This document shows, in pieces, positions 38,784-49,035 of a stretch of DNA of 64,000 nucleotides. The position numbers and the translations under genes are program-made. Below the pieces are notes generated by a model that had not been told where the DNA came from, ran no database searches, and worked only from the letters and a program-made list of their open reading frames with translations. Positions within the stretch are counted from its first letter, which is position 1. Every line of letters begins with the position of its first letter. Source of the stretch: Methanocaldococcus vulcanius M7 (GTDB lineage: Archaea; AGJL01; Methanococci; Methanococcales; Methanocaldococcaceae); the NCBI RefSeq assembly GCF_000024625.1, contig NC_013407.1, positions 744,001 to 808,000 of the forward strand, written 5' to 3'.

Positions 38784-38820
38784 AGCCACCCTTACATAAT
38801 AATTATTAATATGCAACACC

Positions 38821-38832
38821 TTTTTATTTTTT
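38821..38832 (+). terminator. T-rich transcription terminator after the histone gene
   Basis: TTTTTATTTTTT on the coding strand, about 40 bp after the histone stop and preceded by a short C-containing stretch. Archaeal RNA polymerase terminates at such tracts without a hairpin. Confidence 0.5.
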
Positions 38833-38949
38833 GTGGATATTAATCTTTATATTTTAATACTCGAATTTATATTGAATTAAAATTAAATACTCCCTTTTTA
38901 ATACTTTGAATGACTCTTTTAGACGGATCATGATAAAAGGTGAAAAAGA

Positions 38950-39630
38950 ATGAGGATCGTTTTTGACTTGGGCGGATCGGTTGTGATGCCAAAAGAAGGA
39001 GCAGATCCAGAAAAAATTAAAAAATATGCAAATACTTTTAAGGAAATTAAAGATGAAGGGCATGAAGTTGCGATAGTAGTTGGAGGAGGTAAAACTGCAA
39101 GGGAGTATATTGAAATAGGTAGAAAACTCGGAGCAAATGAAAGTTTTTGTGATGAGCTTGGGATAATGGCTACGAGAATGAATGCAATGATACTAATAAC
39201 CGCCTTAGGAAATTATAGTATAAAAAAAGTCCCTACATCATTTGAAGAGGCAGAGTTTATTTTAAATTTGGGAAAAATTCCTGTTATGGGAGGAACACAT
39301 CCTGCACATACAACGGATGCGGTAGCTGCTTCATTAGCAGAGTTCATAAACGCAGATCTATTAGTTATAGGAACGAATGTCGATGGTGTTTATGATAAAG
39401 ACCCAAATAAATATTCAGATGCAAAAAAACATGAAAAGATGAGTGTAAAAGAACTTGTGGAATTGTCATTATCCTCTTCATTAAAAGCTGGATCTTCCTC
39501 AGTAGTTGATCCCCTTGCAGCGAAAATTATTGAGAGGGCTAAATTAAAAGTAGCAGTAGTCAAGGGAACTCCAGAAGAACTCCTAAATGTCAGTAGAGGA
39601 GTCATAAACGGAACAATAATAGAGGGATAG
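38950..39630 (+). CDS. pyrH: UMP kinase, archaeal type
   Basis: Makes UDP from UMP and ATP for RNA and DNA precursors and UDP-sugars. The 226-residue amino-acid-kinase-fold protein has MRIVFDLGGSVVMP, AIVVGGGKTAREYIEIGRKLG, GGTHPAHTTDAVAASLAEFI (UMP site) and LVIGTNVDGVYDKDPNKY (ATP site). GGTGAAAAAGA precedes the ATG. The stop is followed after 2 bp by the small zinc protein gene. MJ1259-like. Confidence 0.95.
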   Translation: MRIVFDLGGSVVMPKEGADPEKIKKYANTFKEIKDEGHEVAIVVGGGKTAREYIEIGRKLGANESFCDELGIMATRMNAMILITALGNYSIKKVPTSFEEAEFILNLGKIPVMGGTHPAHTTDAVAASLAEFINADLLVIGTNVDGVYDKDPNKYSDAKKHEKMSVKELVELSLSSSLKAGSSSVVDPLAAKIIERAKLKVAVVKGTPEELLNVSRGVINGTIIEG

Positions 39631-39632
39631 AT

Positions 39633-39827
39633 ATGGAAATACCAAAACATAGACATTGTTTAAACTGTGGGATTTCTATTCCACCAGATCAAGTATTCTG
39701 CTCAGAAAAATGCAGATTAGAGTATATGCAAAGAAGAAAGAGAATGTTAAGGACACAATACATGTTTTTAGCAATTGCAGGGCTTATCATTCTCTACTAC
39801 ATAATTACAATTGCATTCAAAGTTTAA
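39633..39827 (+). CDS. Small zinc-binding membrane protein (DUF2116-like)
   Basis: The 64-residue protein has an N-terminal zinc site HRHCLNCGISIPPDQVFCSEKC (Cys-x2-Cys and Cys-x3-Cys, in two parts), then a basic stretch KRRKRMLR preceded by YMQR, and a single membrane helix FLAIAGLIILYYIITIAF. The zinc end is expected inside the cell by the positive-inside rule. Function unknown. Its ribosome site GAGGGATAG is within the end of pyrH, 2 bp apart, so the genes are coupled. Confidence 0.85.
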   Translation: MEIPKHRHCLNCGISIPPDQVFCSEKCRLEYMQRRKRMLRTQYMFLAIAGLIILYYIITIAFKV

Positions 39828-39862
39828 CCAAAAACTATTTAAAACATATTCTCCTCAATAAA

Positions 39863-39995
39863 TACTGCCCTACATTCTCTCTATTGTCCTGACCTCAGGT
39901 TGGGACTCGTTGATGATCCAGTTGAGTTCCGTTCCTTTTCCCCAAAGGAACGAAAAAACGATGAAACTGGGGAGGCGGAGGGCGATTCTAACAAG
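39863..39995 (+). ncRNA. GC-rich structured RNA candidate upstream of rps6e
   Basis: In an otherwise AT-rich gap this 130-bp stretch is strikingly GC-rich and codes for nothing visible. Pairings seen: GCCCT (39867-39871) with AGGGC (39979-39983); CCAGTT (39918-39923) with AACTGG (39965-39970); GTTCCTTT (39931-39938) with AAAGGAAC (39944-39951) around a 5-base loop; and CCTG/CAGG (39888-39899). TGATGAT and CGATGA lie beside the middle stem as in kink-turn RNAs, and ACA triplets follow at 39991-39998, so an H/ACA-type guide is possible. A TATA-like TATTTAAAAC (39836-39845) fits a + strand start near 39864. GC-rich islands in M. jannaschii are known to reveal small RNAs. Confidence 0.65.
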
Positions 39996-40104
39996 ACAAT
40001 CTCAACATTAAAATATTGAAAAACAAGACGTTTTTATTAACAGAAATTAAAATTTAAACAAACATTCAAAAATAAAAAATAAAAAGAAACAAAGAGGGAT
40101 ACTA

Positions 40105-40497
40105 ATGCCAACAGCTAAATTCGTTGTTGCAGATCCAAAAAACGGAAAATGTTATCAAATTGAAGCAGACAACACCCCATTAGTAGGGAAGAAGATCGGA
40201 GAAATATTCGATGGTAAAATAATCGGATTAGAGGGGTATAAATTACAAATAAGAGGAGGAACCGATTCAAGCGGTTTTCCAATGAGACCAGACATACATG
40301 GCAGTAGGAAAGTTAGAGTATTGTTAAGCGCTCCTCCTGGATTTAAACCAAGGAAAAAAGGAGAAAGAAGAAGAAAGACAGTAAGAGGAAACACGATAGC
40401 TTCAGATATTGTCCAAATAAATGTCAAAGTTGTTGAATACGGCGAAAAAACCATTCCAGAATTATTGGGTCTTGAAGGAGGAAGCGAAGAACAATAA
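40105..40497 (+). CDS. rps6e: 30S ribosomal protein S6e
   Basis: The 130-residue archaeal S6e lacks the eukaryotic C-terminal phosphorylation tail. Diagnostic segments are FVVADPKNGKCYQIE, FDGKIIGLEGYKLQIRGGTD, GFPMRPDIHGSRKVRVLLS and GFKPRKKGERRRKTVRGNTI in parts. GAGGGATACT precedes ATG. It stands upstream of aIF2-gamma, a common archaeal pairing, but here the gap is 393 bp. MJ1260-like. Confidence 0.97.
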   Translation: MPTAKFVVADPKNGKCYQIEADNTPLVGKKIGEIFDGKIIGLEGYKLQIRGGTDSSGFPMRPDIHGSRKVRVLLSAPPGFKPRKKGERRRKTVRGNTIASDIVQINVKVVEYGEKTIPELLGLEGGSEEQ

Positions 40498-40890
40498 ATA
40501 ATTAAAAATAATTAAAATAATTAATCTAAAATAATTAAAGGACGTGTAAATAACTCTTACCATTAATCAACAACTTTTTTTATTTTTGGAGTATAATGCA
40601 AGATTCAATGTCTCTATTTTAAATACGTAGTTTATAAAGAATTTTAAGTTAGGGATAATGAAGAATAAGAAAAAATTTTAAAACTTCTATAAAAAGTTAT
40701 AAATATAAATTCGTAATAACCCCAATTAATAAGGATTATTTAGTAATCACAAAGATAAATATAAAATTGTAGGATTCAACTAAACAAAAAATAAAATTAA
40801 AATAAAAAATTAAACAAAATAGATTAAATTATATTAAAAATTATAAACTAATTAAACAATAAAGGTCAAAAATAATTAAAGGGGATAGAT
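40498..40890 (+). promoter_or_regulatory. Long intergenic region between rps6e and aIF2-gamma
   Basis: 393 bp, AT-rich, no credible gene. A T-tract at 40575-40587 (TTTTTTTATTTTT) is a likely terminator for rps6e. A TATA-like TTATAAATATAAATT near 40696-40710 would give aIF2-gamma its own promoter with a leader of about 160 bases. The remainder is A/T repeats without stable pairing that I can support. Confidence 0.45.
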
Positions 40891-42126
40891 ATGACAAAGA
40901 AAAAACAGACAAAACAGGCAGAAGTTAACATAGGTATGGTAGGACACGTTGATCATGGAAAAACGAGTTTAACTAAGGCCTTAACAGGAGTTTGGACTGA
41001 CAGACATAGCGAAGAGTTAAGGAGAGGAATATCTATTAGATTAGGTTATGCCGACTGTGAGATAAGAAAATGCCCACAGTGTGGAACTTACACTACAAAA
41101 CCAAGATGCCCCAACTGCTTAGCAGAAACAAAATTCTTGAGAAGGGTTTCTTTTGTTGATTCTCCGGGACATGAGACGTTAATGGCTACAATGCTTTCCG
41201 GAGCTTCTTTAATGGATGGAGCAATTTTGGTTATAGCCGCTAATGAACCCTGCCCTCAACCTCAAACAAAAGAACACTTAATGGCTTTGGAGATTTTAGG
41301 AATTGATAAAATCATAATTGTGCAGAATAAAATTGATTTAGTTGATGAGAAACAGGCAGAAGAGAACTATGAACAGATAAAAGAATTTGTTAAAGGAACC
41401 ATAGCTGAAAACGCTCCAATAATTCCGATCTCAGCTCATCATGAGGCAAATATTGATGTTTTGTTAAAGGCAATACAGGACTTTATTCCAACACCTGAAA
41501 GAGACCCTAATGCCACGCCAAGAATGTATGTTGCAAGAAGTTTTGATATAAACAAACCAGGAACGGAAATTAAAGATCTTAAAGGAGGAGTATTAGGAGG
41601 AGCAATAGTTCAGGGTGTCTTTAAAGTAGGAGATGAGATCGAAATCAGGCCGGGAATAAAAGTAACAGAAGAAAATAAAACATTCTGGAAACCATTAACA
41701 ACCAAGATCGTTTCATTAGCCGCTGGAAACACCACACTTAGAAAAGCACATCCTGGAGGTTTAATCGGAGTTGGAACAACATTAGATCCTTATTTAACAA
41801 AATCAGATGCTTTAACTGGAAGCGTTGTTGGATTACCAGGAACTCTACCTCCAATAAGAGAAAAAATAACAATAAGAGCTAATTTATTAGATAGAGTTGT
41901 AGGAACGAAGGAGGAGTTAAAAATAGAGCCATTGAGAACTGGAGAAGTTTTAATGCTTAACATTGGAACCGCAACAACTGCAGGGGTTATAACATCAGCA
42001 AGAGGAGATGTTGCAGATATAAAATTAAAACTTCCAATCTGTGCAGATGTTGGAGATAGAGTGGCTATAAGCAGAAGAGTTGGATCAAGATGGAGATTAA
42101 TTGGTTATGGGACAATTGAGGGCTAA
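40891..42126 (+). CDS. eif2g: Translation initiation factor aIF2 subunit gamma
   Basis: GTPase core of the factor that brings initiator tRNA to the ribosome. 411 residues. G1 GHVDHGKT (18-25), switch 1 with [15 protein letters not shown], a zinc knuckle [10 protein letters not shown] plus PRCPNC, G3 DSPGHE, G4 QNKIDL and G5 SAHHEANID, then the two beta-barrel domains. Its P-loop is the same sequence that carries the intein in infB, but here it is uninterrupted. AAAGGGGATAG precedes ATG. MJ1261-like. Confidence 0.97.
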   Translation: MTKKKQTKQAEVNIGMVGHVDHGKTSLTKALTGVWTDRHSEELRRGISIRLGYADCEIRKCPQCGTYTTKPRCPNCLAETKFLRRVSFVDSPGHETLMATMLSGASLMDGAILVIAANEPCPQPQTKEHLMALEILGIDKIIIVQNKIDLVDEKQAEENYEQIKEFVKGTIAENAPIIPISAHHEANIDVLLKAIQDFIPTPERDPNATPRMYVARSFDINKPGTEIKDLKGGVLGGAIVQGVFKVGDEIEIRPGIKVTEENKTFWKPLTTKIVSLAAGNTTLRKAHPGGLIGVGTTLDPYLTKSDALTGSVVGLPGTLPPIREKITIRANLLDRVVGTKEELKIEPLRTGEVLMLNIGTATTAGVITSARGDVADIKLKLPICADVGDRVAISRRVGSRWRLIGYGTIEG

Positions 42127-42300
42127 AATTTTCATTATAACAAGTAAAATATCAAAATGAAGAATATTTAGAAATTATAAATAGTTATGATAGAAAAATT
42201 ACCAAAACGTTTAATGATTTTTTAGGATATTTTTCCTTTTTTATCAAATTTTTATCTATTGTTTAGTTTTTAATGTTAATTAATCAGAAGGGGATCGTTT

Positions 42301-43386
42301 ATGATAGAATATCTTCTAAAAAATAGAGATCAGATAATTAAAAAAATGGAAAAAATTAATGACATTGATAAAAAAGAAGTTGAAGAACATTGGATTTTAA
42401 ACGATTTTGACGATCCTGTGGACTTAAACTTCGCAGGAGGAGATGGAAGTTGTAATAAAATAGATTACATCTCTTTTTCATTCTATGGTGTTGGAGCAGT
42501 TAGTTTTATGCATAGAAACGGAGAAAAAATAAGGCAAGTTGGTGAGGAATATATTTTTGACATTGCACATCCCTTAGAGATTGAAGATAGAATTAGGAGA
42601 TTTATGCAAATACTTGAATTAAAAACAGCAATGTATGTTTTGAAAAATTATAATGTAGATTACTACCTCTTCGATGGCTCTTTATTCTCACTATTGATCT
42701 CTACAAAGAAAGGGATGGAGGCGTATGAGGAACAACTAAAAAATGTATTTCTTGAATATAAAAAGGAATTTAGTAAAAAAATTGATGAAGAAATAGAAAC
42801 TGGAGAAATTGGGGTCATATCAAAAGATCTCGAATATAATTTAAATGAAAAAATATTGATAGAACATGTAGAATATATTATAACCCTGACAAAATTGATT
42901 AATGAATTTAAGGATAAATTAATAGGAATCTCAAAAACATCAAAAATAAATATCTACTTCGACAGAAACATGCCAGACATTGCAATATTTACAAAATATA
43001 CTGATAAAGCAGGATATTCAAAACCCATCGATTTTCTTGGGAAAATAGGTGATGAAAAAAAAGAAAAACATAAACAACTGAGCAGTATAGTGAAAGGGAT
43101 CCATTTTATAGAAAAACACCCATTTAATGCAAAAATTGGAACAGCATATATCCAATTTATACGATTAGAAGACAACTGTGGGGTTGTGGGCTTAACAAGC
43201 TTTAATAAAGTTGATGAAGGAGTAATCTCATCAATAAAAGAAATATCAATAAATGGCTACCCTTATATTTTAAAAAAAGCACATAATACAGTAGAACTAA
43301 CTACAAAAAAGCTTGAAACCATTGCAAAGATGTTGAATATAGATGATCCAATTGCGAGACATATATTAGGTAAAAGAAAAAAATAA
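42301..43386 (+). CDS. nurA: NurA-domain nuclease
   Basis: The 361-residue protein has NurA signatures: FAGGDGSCNK with the first catalytic Asp (about 48), YYLFDGSLFSLL with the second acidic site (about 123-134), and the C-terminal HNTVELTTKKLETIAKML. NurA is a 5'-3' nuclease that works with the HerA ATPase in DNA end resection; herA is not in this window, so it is separated from its usual partner here. GGGGATCG precedes ATG. It lies between aIF2-gamma and metG, on the same strand as both. Confidence 0.85.
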   Translation: MIEYLLKNRDQIIKKMEKINDIDKKEVEEHWILNDFDDPVDLNFAGGDGSCNKIDYISFSFYGVGAVSFMHRNGEKIRQVGEEYIFDIAHPLEIEDRIRRFMQILELKTAMYVLKNYNVDYYLFDGSLFSLLISTKKGMEAYEEQLKNVFLEYKKEFSKKIDEEIETGEIGVISKDLEYNLNEKILIEHVEYIITLTKLINEFKDKLIGISKTSKINIYFDRNMPDIAIFTKYTDKAGYSKPIDFLGKIGDEKKEKHKQLSSIVKGIHFIEKHPFNAKIGTAYIQFIRLEDNCGVVGLTSFNKVDEGVISSIKEISINGYPYILKKAHNTVELTTKKLETIAKMLNIDDPIARHILGKRKK

Positions 43387-43465
43387 AAATAAACTTAAAA
43401 AATAAAACAATTAAAATTTAAAAGTTAAATGATAAAAATAGCATAAAAATATTTGAGGGATAAAC

Positions 43466-45433
43466 ATGCGATACCTAATAACCACCGCCTTAGCATACAC
43501 AAACGGCCCCTTACATTTAGGACATGCAAGAAGCACCTACATCCCAGCAGATATTATGTATAAATACTTAAAGTTAAGAGGAGAGGATGTTATACACGTT
43601 GGAGGGACAGACAACCATGGAGTTCCCATAACATTAACTGCTGAAAAAGAAGGAAAAAGCCCAGAGGAGATCGTTGAAAAATATCACAATGAGATTAAAG
43701 AGGACTTAGACCTGTTAAATGTTGAGTTTGATGCCTTTGGAAAGACACACAGCCAAATACATATAGAGACAGCTCAGGAGTTTTATTTAAAGTTGAAAGA
43801 GAATGGTTATATTTATGAGAAGGAGATAGAGCAATTTTACTGTCCAAAATGTAAAAAATTCTTACCAGATAGATACGTTGAAGGAATCTGTCCCTACTGT
43901 GGAGGAGAAGCAAGAGGAGATCACTGCGAAGTTTGTGGAAGACACTTAGAGCCATTTGAGTTAAAAAACCCATACTGTGTAATTTGTAAAGGAACACCAG
44001 AAATTAGAAAAACAAAACACTACTTTTTCAAGTTGAGTGCTTTAAAAAATGAGTTAGAGGAATATATTAAAAATGCAGAGGAGATGCCAGAACATGTTAA
44101 AAACATGGCCTTGAATTGGATTAAAGAGTTGCATGATTGGGACATTTCAAGAGACATAAGTTGGGGAGTTCCAATTCCTGGAACTAATCAAGTAATGTAT
44201 GTTTGGTTAGAAGCCCCTATTGGATATATCTCATTTTCAAAGATGTTAGGAGATATTTGGAAGAAATATTGGTTAGAAAAAGGCACAAAGATTTATCACT
44301 TCATTGGGAAAGATATAACGGTTCATCATGCTGTCTTCTGGCCGGGGATGTTAATTGCTCATAAGGGATTTAATTTACCAGCAGCAGTGGTTAGTGGTGG
44401 TTATTTAACCTTAGAAGGACGAAAGATGAGCACAAGTAAAAAATGGGTTGTTTGGGTTAAGGACTTTGTTAAAAACTTTGATGCTGATTATTTAAGATAT
44501 TATTTGATAATGTCAGCTCCTCTCTTTAAAGATTGTGATTTCTCATTTGATGATTTTAAAAATAAAATAAATAATGAACTAATTAACATTATTGGTAATT
44601 TTACACATAGGGTTTTAACGTTCACACATAGAAAGTTTAAGAAAGTTCCAATCGTTGATGAAAACAGATTGAAAGAAGAGGATAAAGCGTTATTAAAAAA
44701 GTGTGAAGAGACGATTAAGGCAGTAGATAAAAATATAAGAAGTTTTAAATTTAGAGATGCGTTAGTTAATATACTACATCTTGCTATTGATGGAAACGCT
44801 TACTTCCAAAAGATGGAGCCATGGGCAGTTAAAGATGAGGAAAGATTAAAGGAAATATTATATACCTGTTGTAAGACAGTTAAAACTCTCATCTATTTGT
44901 TGTATCCTTACATGCCCAAAAAAGCACTTGCACTGTTGGAGTTGATGAACGAAGAACTCGATCTGAATTTAAGAGGAAATGAGTTAAAAAAACCAAAGAT
45001 AATATTTAAAAAGGTAGAAGACAGAAAGATAGAGGAAATGAAGAAAAAACTATATAAAAATGATAAAAATGAAAACAACAATAAAACTGCAGAGGGAGAA
45101 AAAATGGAGCAGATAGACATAACATATTTAGAAAAGATCGATTTGAGAGTTGGAGAAGTTGTAGAGGCAGAGGATATACCAAAGTCCAAAAAGTTATTAA
45201 AACTTATAGTTGATTTAGGAGATGAAAAGAGACAGATCGTCTCTGGAATTAAAGATTACTACAAACCAGAGGAGTTGGTTGGTAAAAAAGTTATAGTCGT
45301 TTGTAATTTAAAACCTGCTAAGTTGTGTGGTGTTTTATCTGAAGGAATGATCTTGGCAGCTGAGGATGATAAAGGAAATGTTGTTTTATTAACAGTAGAT
45401 AAGGATATAAAAGCAGGAAGCAAAGTTAGGTAA
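43466..45433 (+). CDS. metG: Methionyl-tRNA synthetase
   Basis: Charges tRNA-Met. The 655-residue class I enzyme has the HIGH motif as HLGH (17-20), a zinc region with two knuckles ([27 protein letters not shown]), the KMSKS motif as KMSTS, and an anticodon-binding helical domain. After a Lys/Asn-rich linker (about 535-550) there is a C-terminal tRNA-binding OB domain ([28 protein letters not shown]) of the Trbp111/EMAP-II type, fused in cis. GAGGGATAA precedes ATG. MJ1263-like. Confidence 0.98.
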   Translation: MRYLITTALAYTNGPLHLGHARSTYIPADIMYKYLKLRGEDVIHVGGTDNHGVPITLTAEKEGKSPEEIVEKYHNEIKEDLDLLNVEFDAFGKTHSQIHIETAQEFYLKLKENGYIYEKEIEQFYCPKCKKFLPDRYVEGICPYCGGEARGDHCEVCGRHLEPFELKNPYCVICKGTPEIRKTKHYFFKLSALKNELEEYIKNAEEMPEHVKNMALNWIKELHDWDISRDISWGVPIPGTNQVMYVWLEAPIGYISFSKMLGDIWKKYWLEKGTKIYHFIGKDITVHHAVFWPGMLIAHKGFNLPAAVVSGGYLTLEGRKMSTSKKWVVWVKDFVKNFDADYLRYYLIMSAPLFKDCDFSFDDFKNKINNELINIIGNFTHRVLTFTHRKFKKVPIVDENRLKEEDKALLKKCEETIKAVDKNIRSFKFRDALVNILHLAIDGNAYFQKMEPWAVKDEERLKEILYTCCKTVKTLIYLLYPYMPKKALALLELMNEELDLNLRGNELKKPKIIFKKVEDRKIEEMKKKLYKNDKNENNNKTAEGEKMEQIDITYLEKIDLRVGEVVEAEDIPKSKKLLKLIVDLGDEKRQIVSGIKDYYKPEELVGKKVIVVCNLKPAKLCGVLSEGMILAAEDDKGNVVLLTVDKDIKAGSKVR

Positions 45434-45507
45434 AATTAAAACAGGAAAATAAACATAAACTTTAACTTAAATATTTAAAAACGAAAATATAAACTTTGGG
45501 GACACAA

Positions 45508-46230
45508 ATGAAGGAAACAAAAGTAGATTTACATGTTCACTCCATAGTGAGCAAGTGTTCTTTAAATCCAATTTTTTTACTTAAAAAGATCTGCAAAAAA
45601 AAGAATATACTCCCTGCCGTTTGTGATCACAATAAACTCACAAAATTGGACTTTGCAATTCCTGGGGAAGAGATAGCAACTAAAACAGGAGAGTTTATTG
45701 GGTTATTTTTAAATGAGGAGGTTCCTTCAAACTTGGATATTTATGAGGCATTGGATAGGGTTAATGAGCAGGGTGGGTTGGTATATTTACCTCATCCTTT
45801 CGATCTACATAGGAGAAGAAGTTTGGCTAAATTTGGAATTTTAGAAGATAAGGAGTTTTTAAAACAGGTAGATATTGTTGAAGTTTTTAATAGTAGATGT
45901 AGGGACATTACTGCAAACTTAAAGGCCTTTGAGTATGCTGAGAAGTATGGTTTTGCAATGGGATTCGGAAGTGATGCTCACTTCATTTGGGAGATTGAAA
46001 ACGCCTATGTTGTATTTAATGAGTTAGATTTCGAAAAACCAGCAGATTTATCTCCAAAAGAGTTCTTAAAATTTCTAAAAATAAAAAATGATGAATTAAT
46101 AAGATCAAAATCCTCTTTACTAAAAAATCCCTGGAAAACTCAATACCACTATGGTTCATTAGGGAGTAAATATAATATAACCCTTTATAGCAAGGTTCTA
46201 AAAAAGATTAGAAGAAAATTTGACATTTAA
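45508..46230 (+). CDS. PHP-domain metal-dependent phosphoesterase-like protein
   Basis: About 240 residues. PHP metal ligands are visible in order: VDLHVHS, AVCDHN, a Glu in IPGEEIAT, LPHPFDLHRRR and GFGSDAH. PHP proteins include phosphatases, polymerase exonucleases and tRNA or histidinol phosphatases; the substrate cannot be told. The start is ATG at 45508 after GGGGACACAA; the TTG at 45496 is less likely. Convergent with the zinc-ribbon gene. MJ0417-like. Confidence 0.85.
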   Translation: MKETKVDLHVHSIVSKCSLNPIFLLKKICKKKNILPAVCDHNKLTKLDFAIPGEEIATKTGEFIGLFLNEEVPSNLDIYEALDRVNEQGGLVYLPHPFDLHRRRSLAKFGILEDKEFLKQVDIVEVFNSRCRDITANLKAFEYAEKYGFAMGFGSDAHFIWEIENAYVVFNELDFEKPADLSPKEFLKFLKIKNDELIRSKSSLLKNPWKTQYHYGSLGSKYNITLYSKVLKKIRRKFDI

Positions 46231-46254
46231 AGATATTTAATCATTAACATACAT

Positions 46255-46827
46255 CTATGGCTTTCTTTTAAGTCGATAACCGCAATAAGGACAAATTATC
46301 CACTCTGGTTGAATAGGACGCTTACAATTTGGACATCTTAATACTGCCTCTTCCTCTTCTTTTAATTTTGCTCCACAGTGAGCACAATGTTTCCAAGAGT
46401 CGGAGATGTAGTTGTTGCAGTTTGGACACTTTGCAATCTCTTCTTCAAATTTCATGCTTTTGATTTCTGCACCACAATTTGTGCAAAAATTCCATCCCAA
46501 ATCGATCGGTGAGTTGCAGGACGTACAAAGAGGAACAAATGTAGAAAATTTCGTTCCCAATGCTTTTTTGACTTTCTCAAGAGTTATCATTGCTTCTCTT
46601 CTAAGAATTTCATCAGGATCGTATTCTATAATTTGATTTAGCAAAGTAATAATTTCATTTAATGTTACTTTATCATAAGTATCTAAGTAGATAAGTGCCT
46701 CTGGTCTGACTTCTGCAATTTCTTGTAGTTTTCTTAACGTTACGAGTTTTGTAGCAGGAACTGAACTTCTCAATCCTGAGACAATACTCATCTTTTCTTC
46801 ATCAGTTAAAGGAACTACTCTAACCAT
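46255..46827 (-). CDS. Helical-repeat protein with three zinc ribbons
   Basis: The 190-residue protein has a HEAT-like helical N-terminal part (LRSSVPATKLVTLRKLQEIA, and VTLNEIITLLNQIIEYDPDE, with REAMITLEKVKKAL). Three zinc ribbons in tandem follow, each Cys-x2-Cys...Cys-x2-Cys: CTSCNSP/CTNCG, CPNCNNY/CAHCG and CPNCKRP/CPYCG. Such ribbons usually mediate protein or nucleic-acid contacts. No enzymatic motif. GGGGAGGGG precedes ATG. MJ0416-like, function unknown. Confidence 0.85.
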   Translation of the reverse strand: MVRVVPLTDEEKMSIVSGLRSSVPATKLVTLRKLQEIAEVRPEALIYLDTYDKVTLNEIITLLNQIIEYDPDEILRREAMITLEKVKKALGTKFSTFVPLCTSCNSPIDLGWNFCTNCGAEIKSMKFEEEIAKCPNCNNYISDSWKHCAHCGAKLKEEEEAVLRCPNCKRPIQPEWIICPYCGYRLKRKP

Positions 46828-46918
46828 ACGCTACCCCTCCCCTTTTAATTTTTTATTTATGATTATTTCTATCATTATTATTACGCATATTATTACAAAT
46901 AATTTACTTTCAAAGCAA

Positions 46919-47398
46919 TTACTTAACAGTTAGATGCTTATTAACCCAAAGGTCTCCTAAGGACAGTAACTTATCCATACAGTATAACGTAGCGGAAGGA
47001 AGCTCATTTTCAGAAACATTTAACAATCCTGAGAGTTCCGCATCCCTTCTATCTATTTTAAATTTATAGTATGGCTGAATTCCTCCATTTCCAGCATAAT
47101 AACAGATTATTTGGACTTCATCTACGTCAGTATTTTTAAACACGTAGTATGTTATTATTGCAATATCTTTTCTGCTTTGTGCATCTAACCCATAAGGTGA
47201 AGTTCTATCTCCAATTTTAGTTTTTACCTGATAAACTATGGCAGTTTTTACCCCATTTATTGTTCTATTCTCTATCTTTATTACATCATGTTCTTTATAT
47301 AACACGTCAGGATATTTTTTTGGGAATATTACAACACATCCACACAGTATCACAACTGCAAGAACCACAACTCCCCCAATAATTTTAAATTTATGCAT
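46919..47398 (-). CDS. Unknown exported lipoprotein-like protein
   Basis: About 159 residues, family not recognised. The N-terminus MHKFKIIGGVVVLAVVILCGC is an export signal, and VILCGC resembles a lipobox. The outer part is about 135 residues with NRTINGVKTAIVYQVKTKIG and an ITYYVFKN core. Start at the ATG after GAGAGGGGTT; the reading frame from 47413 begins in the ribosome site. A TATA-like TTTATATAAAT (about 47460-47470) lies 60 bp upstream. Divergent from the RNA ligase gene. Confidence 0.75.
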   Translation of the reverse strand: MHKFKIIGGVVVLAVVILCGCVVIFPKKYPDVLYKEHDVIKIENRTINGVKTAIVYQVKTKIGDRTSPYGLDAQSRKDIAIITYYVFKNTDVDEVQIICYYAGNGGIQPYYKFKIDRRDAELSGLLNVSENELPSATLYCMDKLLSLGDLWVNKHLTVK

Positions 47399-47642
47399 AA
47401 CCCCTCTCCCCACAAGATGTTCTTTAAAATTGGTTATATAACTAAGAACTATTTGCAGAATTTATATAAATACTATTTCTTTTCACTCTCTATTTATATG
47501 TTTATCCCTCGTATTTATTATATTTCATTTAACAATATATAATCTTCATAGCAAAAACTTGTATAACCCAAATAAAAAACAAAATAAATAGTTAAATAGA
47601 TTAGATTAAAATTAAAAAACAACACAATTAAGGGGAAGAGTT

Positions 47643-48815
47643 ATGAATGTTTTATCCTATGATTTAAATAAAATTGCTGAAAAGCTTAACATTTCATTAA
47701 AGGATTTAAACAAAGCATTTAAAAAGAGAATTTTAAGAGAGAATGAGTATAAAGATGTAAAAACACTCATATTTAAAAAAGATTTTAGGGGGATAGAGAA
47801 AGGAACAGTAATATTTTTAAATAAAAATCTTGATGTAGTTAGAGGTTATCCTAAAACTTATCGAGCAATAACTCTATATCCTACAATAAAAAAGCATTTT
47901 GTTGATAAGGTTGTTGTTGAAGAAAAGTTAAATGGATACAACATAAGAATTGTAAAGATAGAGGGAGAAGTATATGCGTTAACAAGAGGTGGGCATATAT
48001 GCCCATTTACCACAAAAAAAGTAAAAAAATTTTTAGATTTAAGTATATTAGATGAATTTAATAACTATATGTTATGCGGGGAGATGATTGGAAAAAACAA
48101 TCCCTACACTCCTTACTACTACGAAGAAGTAGAAAGGGGCTATGAAAATTTAGGTTTTTATATATTTGATATAAAAGAGAGGGATTCCAATAGATCCCTT
48201 CCAATAAATGAAAGAATAGCCCTCTGTAAAAAATATAACTTACCATACGTAAAACCACTGGCTATCCTTGATAAAGATACTGCCCACTTACATATAAAAG
48301 AGATAATAAATGATTTAAACAGAAGAAAGAGAGAAGGAGTTGTTATGAAAGACCCTGAAATGATAGTTCCTCCAATAAAATACACTACCCACTATACTCA
48401 ATGTGAAGACCTAAGATCTGCGTTTACGTTTTTCTTTGACTTAGGTGTGGATTTTTTATTTAGTAGGGTTGTAAGAGAGGGCTTTATGAGTTATGAGTTT
48501 AAAGATAGTGAAGAGGATTTAAAAAAGAGAGCAGAAGATTTAGGAGAGGCAATATTGGTTCCGATGGTTGAGACAATACGAAAAATTTCAAATGGAGAAA
48601 GGGTCTCTGAGGATTTTGAATTGATATTTGATAGTGAGGATGATGTTGATGAATTTATATATTTTATGAGAAAGATGAAAATGTTAATTGTTATAAAGGA
48701 TATTAAAAAGATCGATACCAATGAGGGAGTTAAAATAAAGGTTTTAATTGGAAAAATTTATAATAAAACCAATGATAAAGTTATAAGCTATTTAAATGGG
48801 ACGCTCTGGGAATAA
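47643..48815 (+). CDS. ATP-dependent RNA ligase, Rnl3 family
   Basis: Joins RNA ends or circularises RNA through ligase-AMP and RNA-adenylate intermediates. The 390-residue protein has nucleotidyltransferase motif I as EEKLNGYN with Lys95, motif Ia/III around YALTRGGHICPFTTK and GFYIFDI, motif IV EGVVMKDPE and motif V-like PPIKYTTHY. A C-terminal helical domain follows (about 240-390). It matches the archaeal ligases typified by the Methanothermobacter enzyme MthRnl and Pab1020. AAGGGGAAG precedes ATG. The biological RNA substrate is not established. MJ0414-like. Confidence 0.9.
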   Translation: MNVLSYDLNKIAEKLNISLKDLNKAFKKRILRENEYKDVKTLIFKKDFRGIEKGTVIFLNKNLDVVRGYPKTYRAITLYPTIKKHFVDKVVVEEKLNGYNIRIVKIEGEVYALTRGGHICPFTTKKVKKFLDLSILDEFNNYMLCGEMIGKNNPYTPYYYEEVERGYENLGFYIFDIKERDSNRSLPINERIALCKKYNLPYVKPLAILDKDTAHLHIKEIINDLNRRKREGVVMKDPEMIVPPIKYTTHYTQCEDLRSAFTFFFDLGVDFLFSRVVREGFMSYEFKDSEEDLKKRAEDLGEAILVPMVETIRKISNGERVSEDFELIFDSEDDVDEFIYFMRKMKMLIVIKDIKKIDTNEGVKIKVLIGKIYNKTNDKVISYLNGTLWE

Positions 48816-49035
48816 CAAACTTTAAATACTCCTTACTCTTTTAAAATTTTATTATTTTATTAATTGTTGAACTACCAATTTTGGTTAATTGAGGTTATTT
48901 ACCACCCAAGTAGTGTTAACTAAATCAATATTAAATTTAATAGCAGGGTATTAATAATAAACACAATTATAATATCCAAGATTATGGGTAAAATTTATCG
49001 GAATTGAAAATAATTAGATTAGAAAGGGGATAGGT

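Noticed and set aside
41458-41520. Possible intein or insertion in aIF2-gamma, by analogy with infB
   Set aside because: The P-loop and all G motifs are continuous and the length is normal, so there is no intein.
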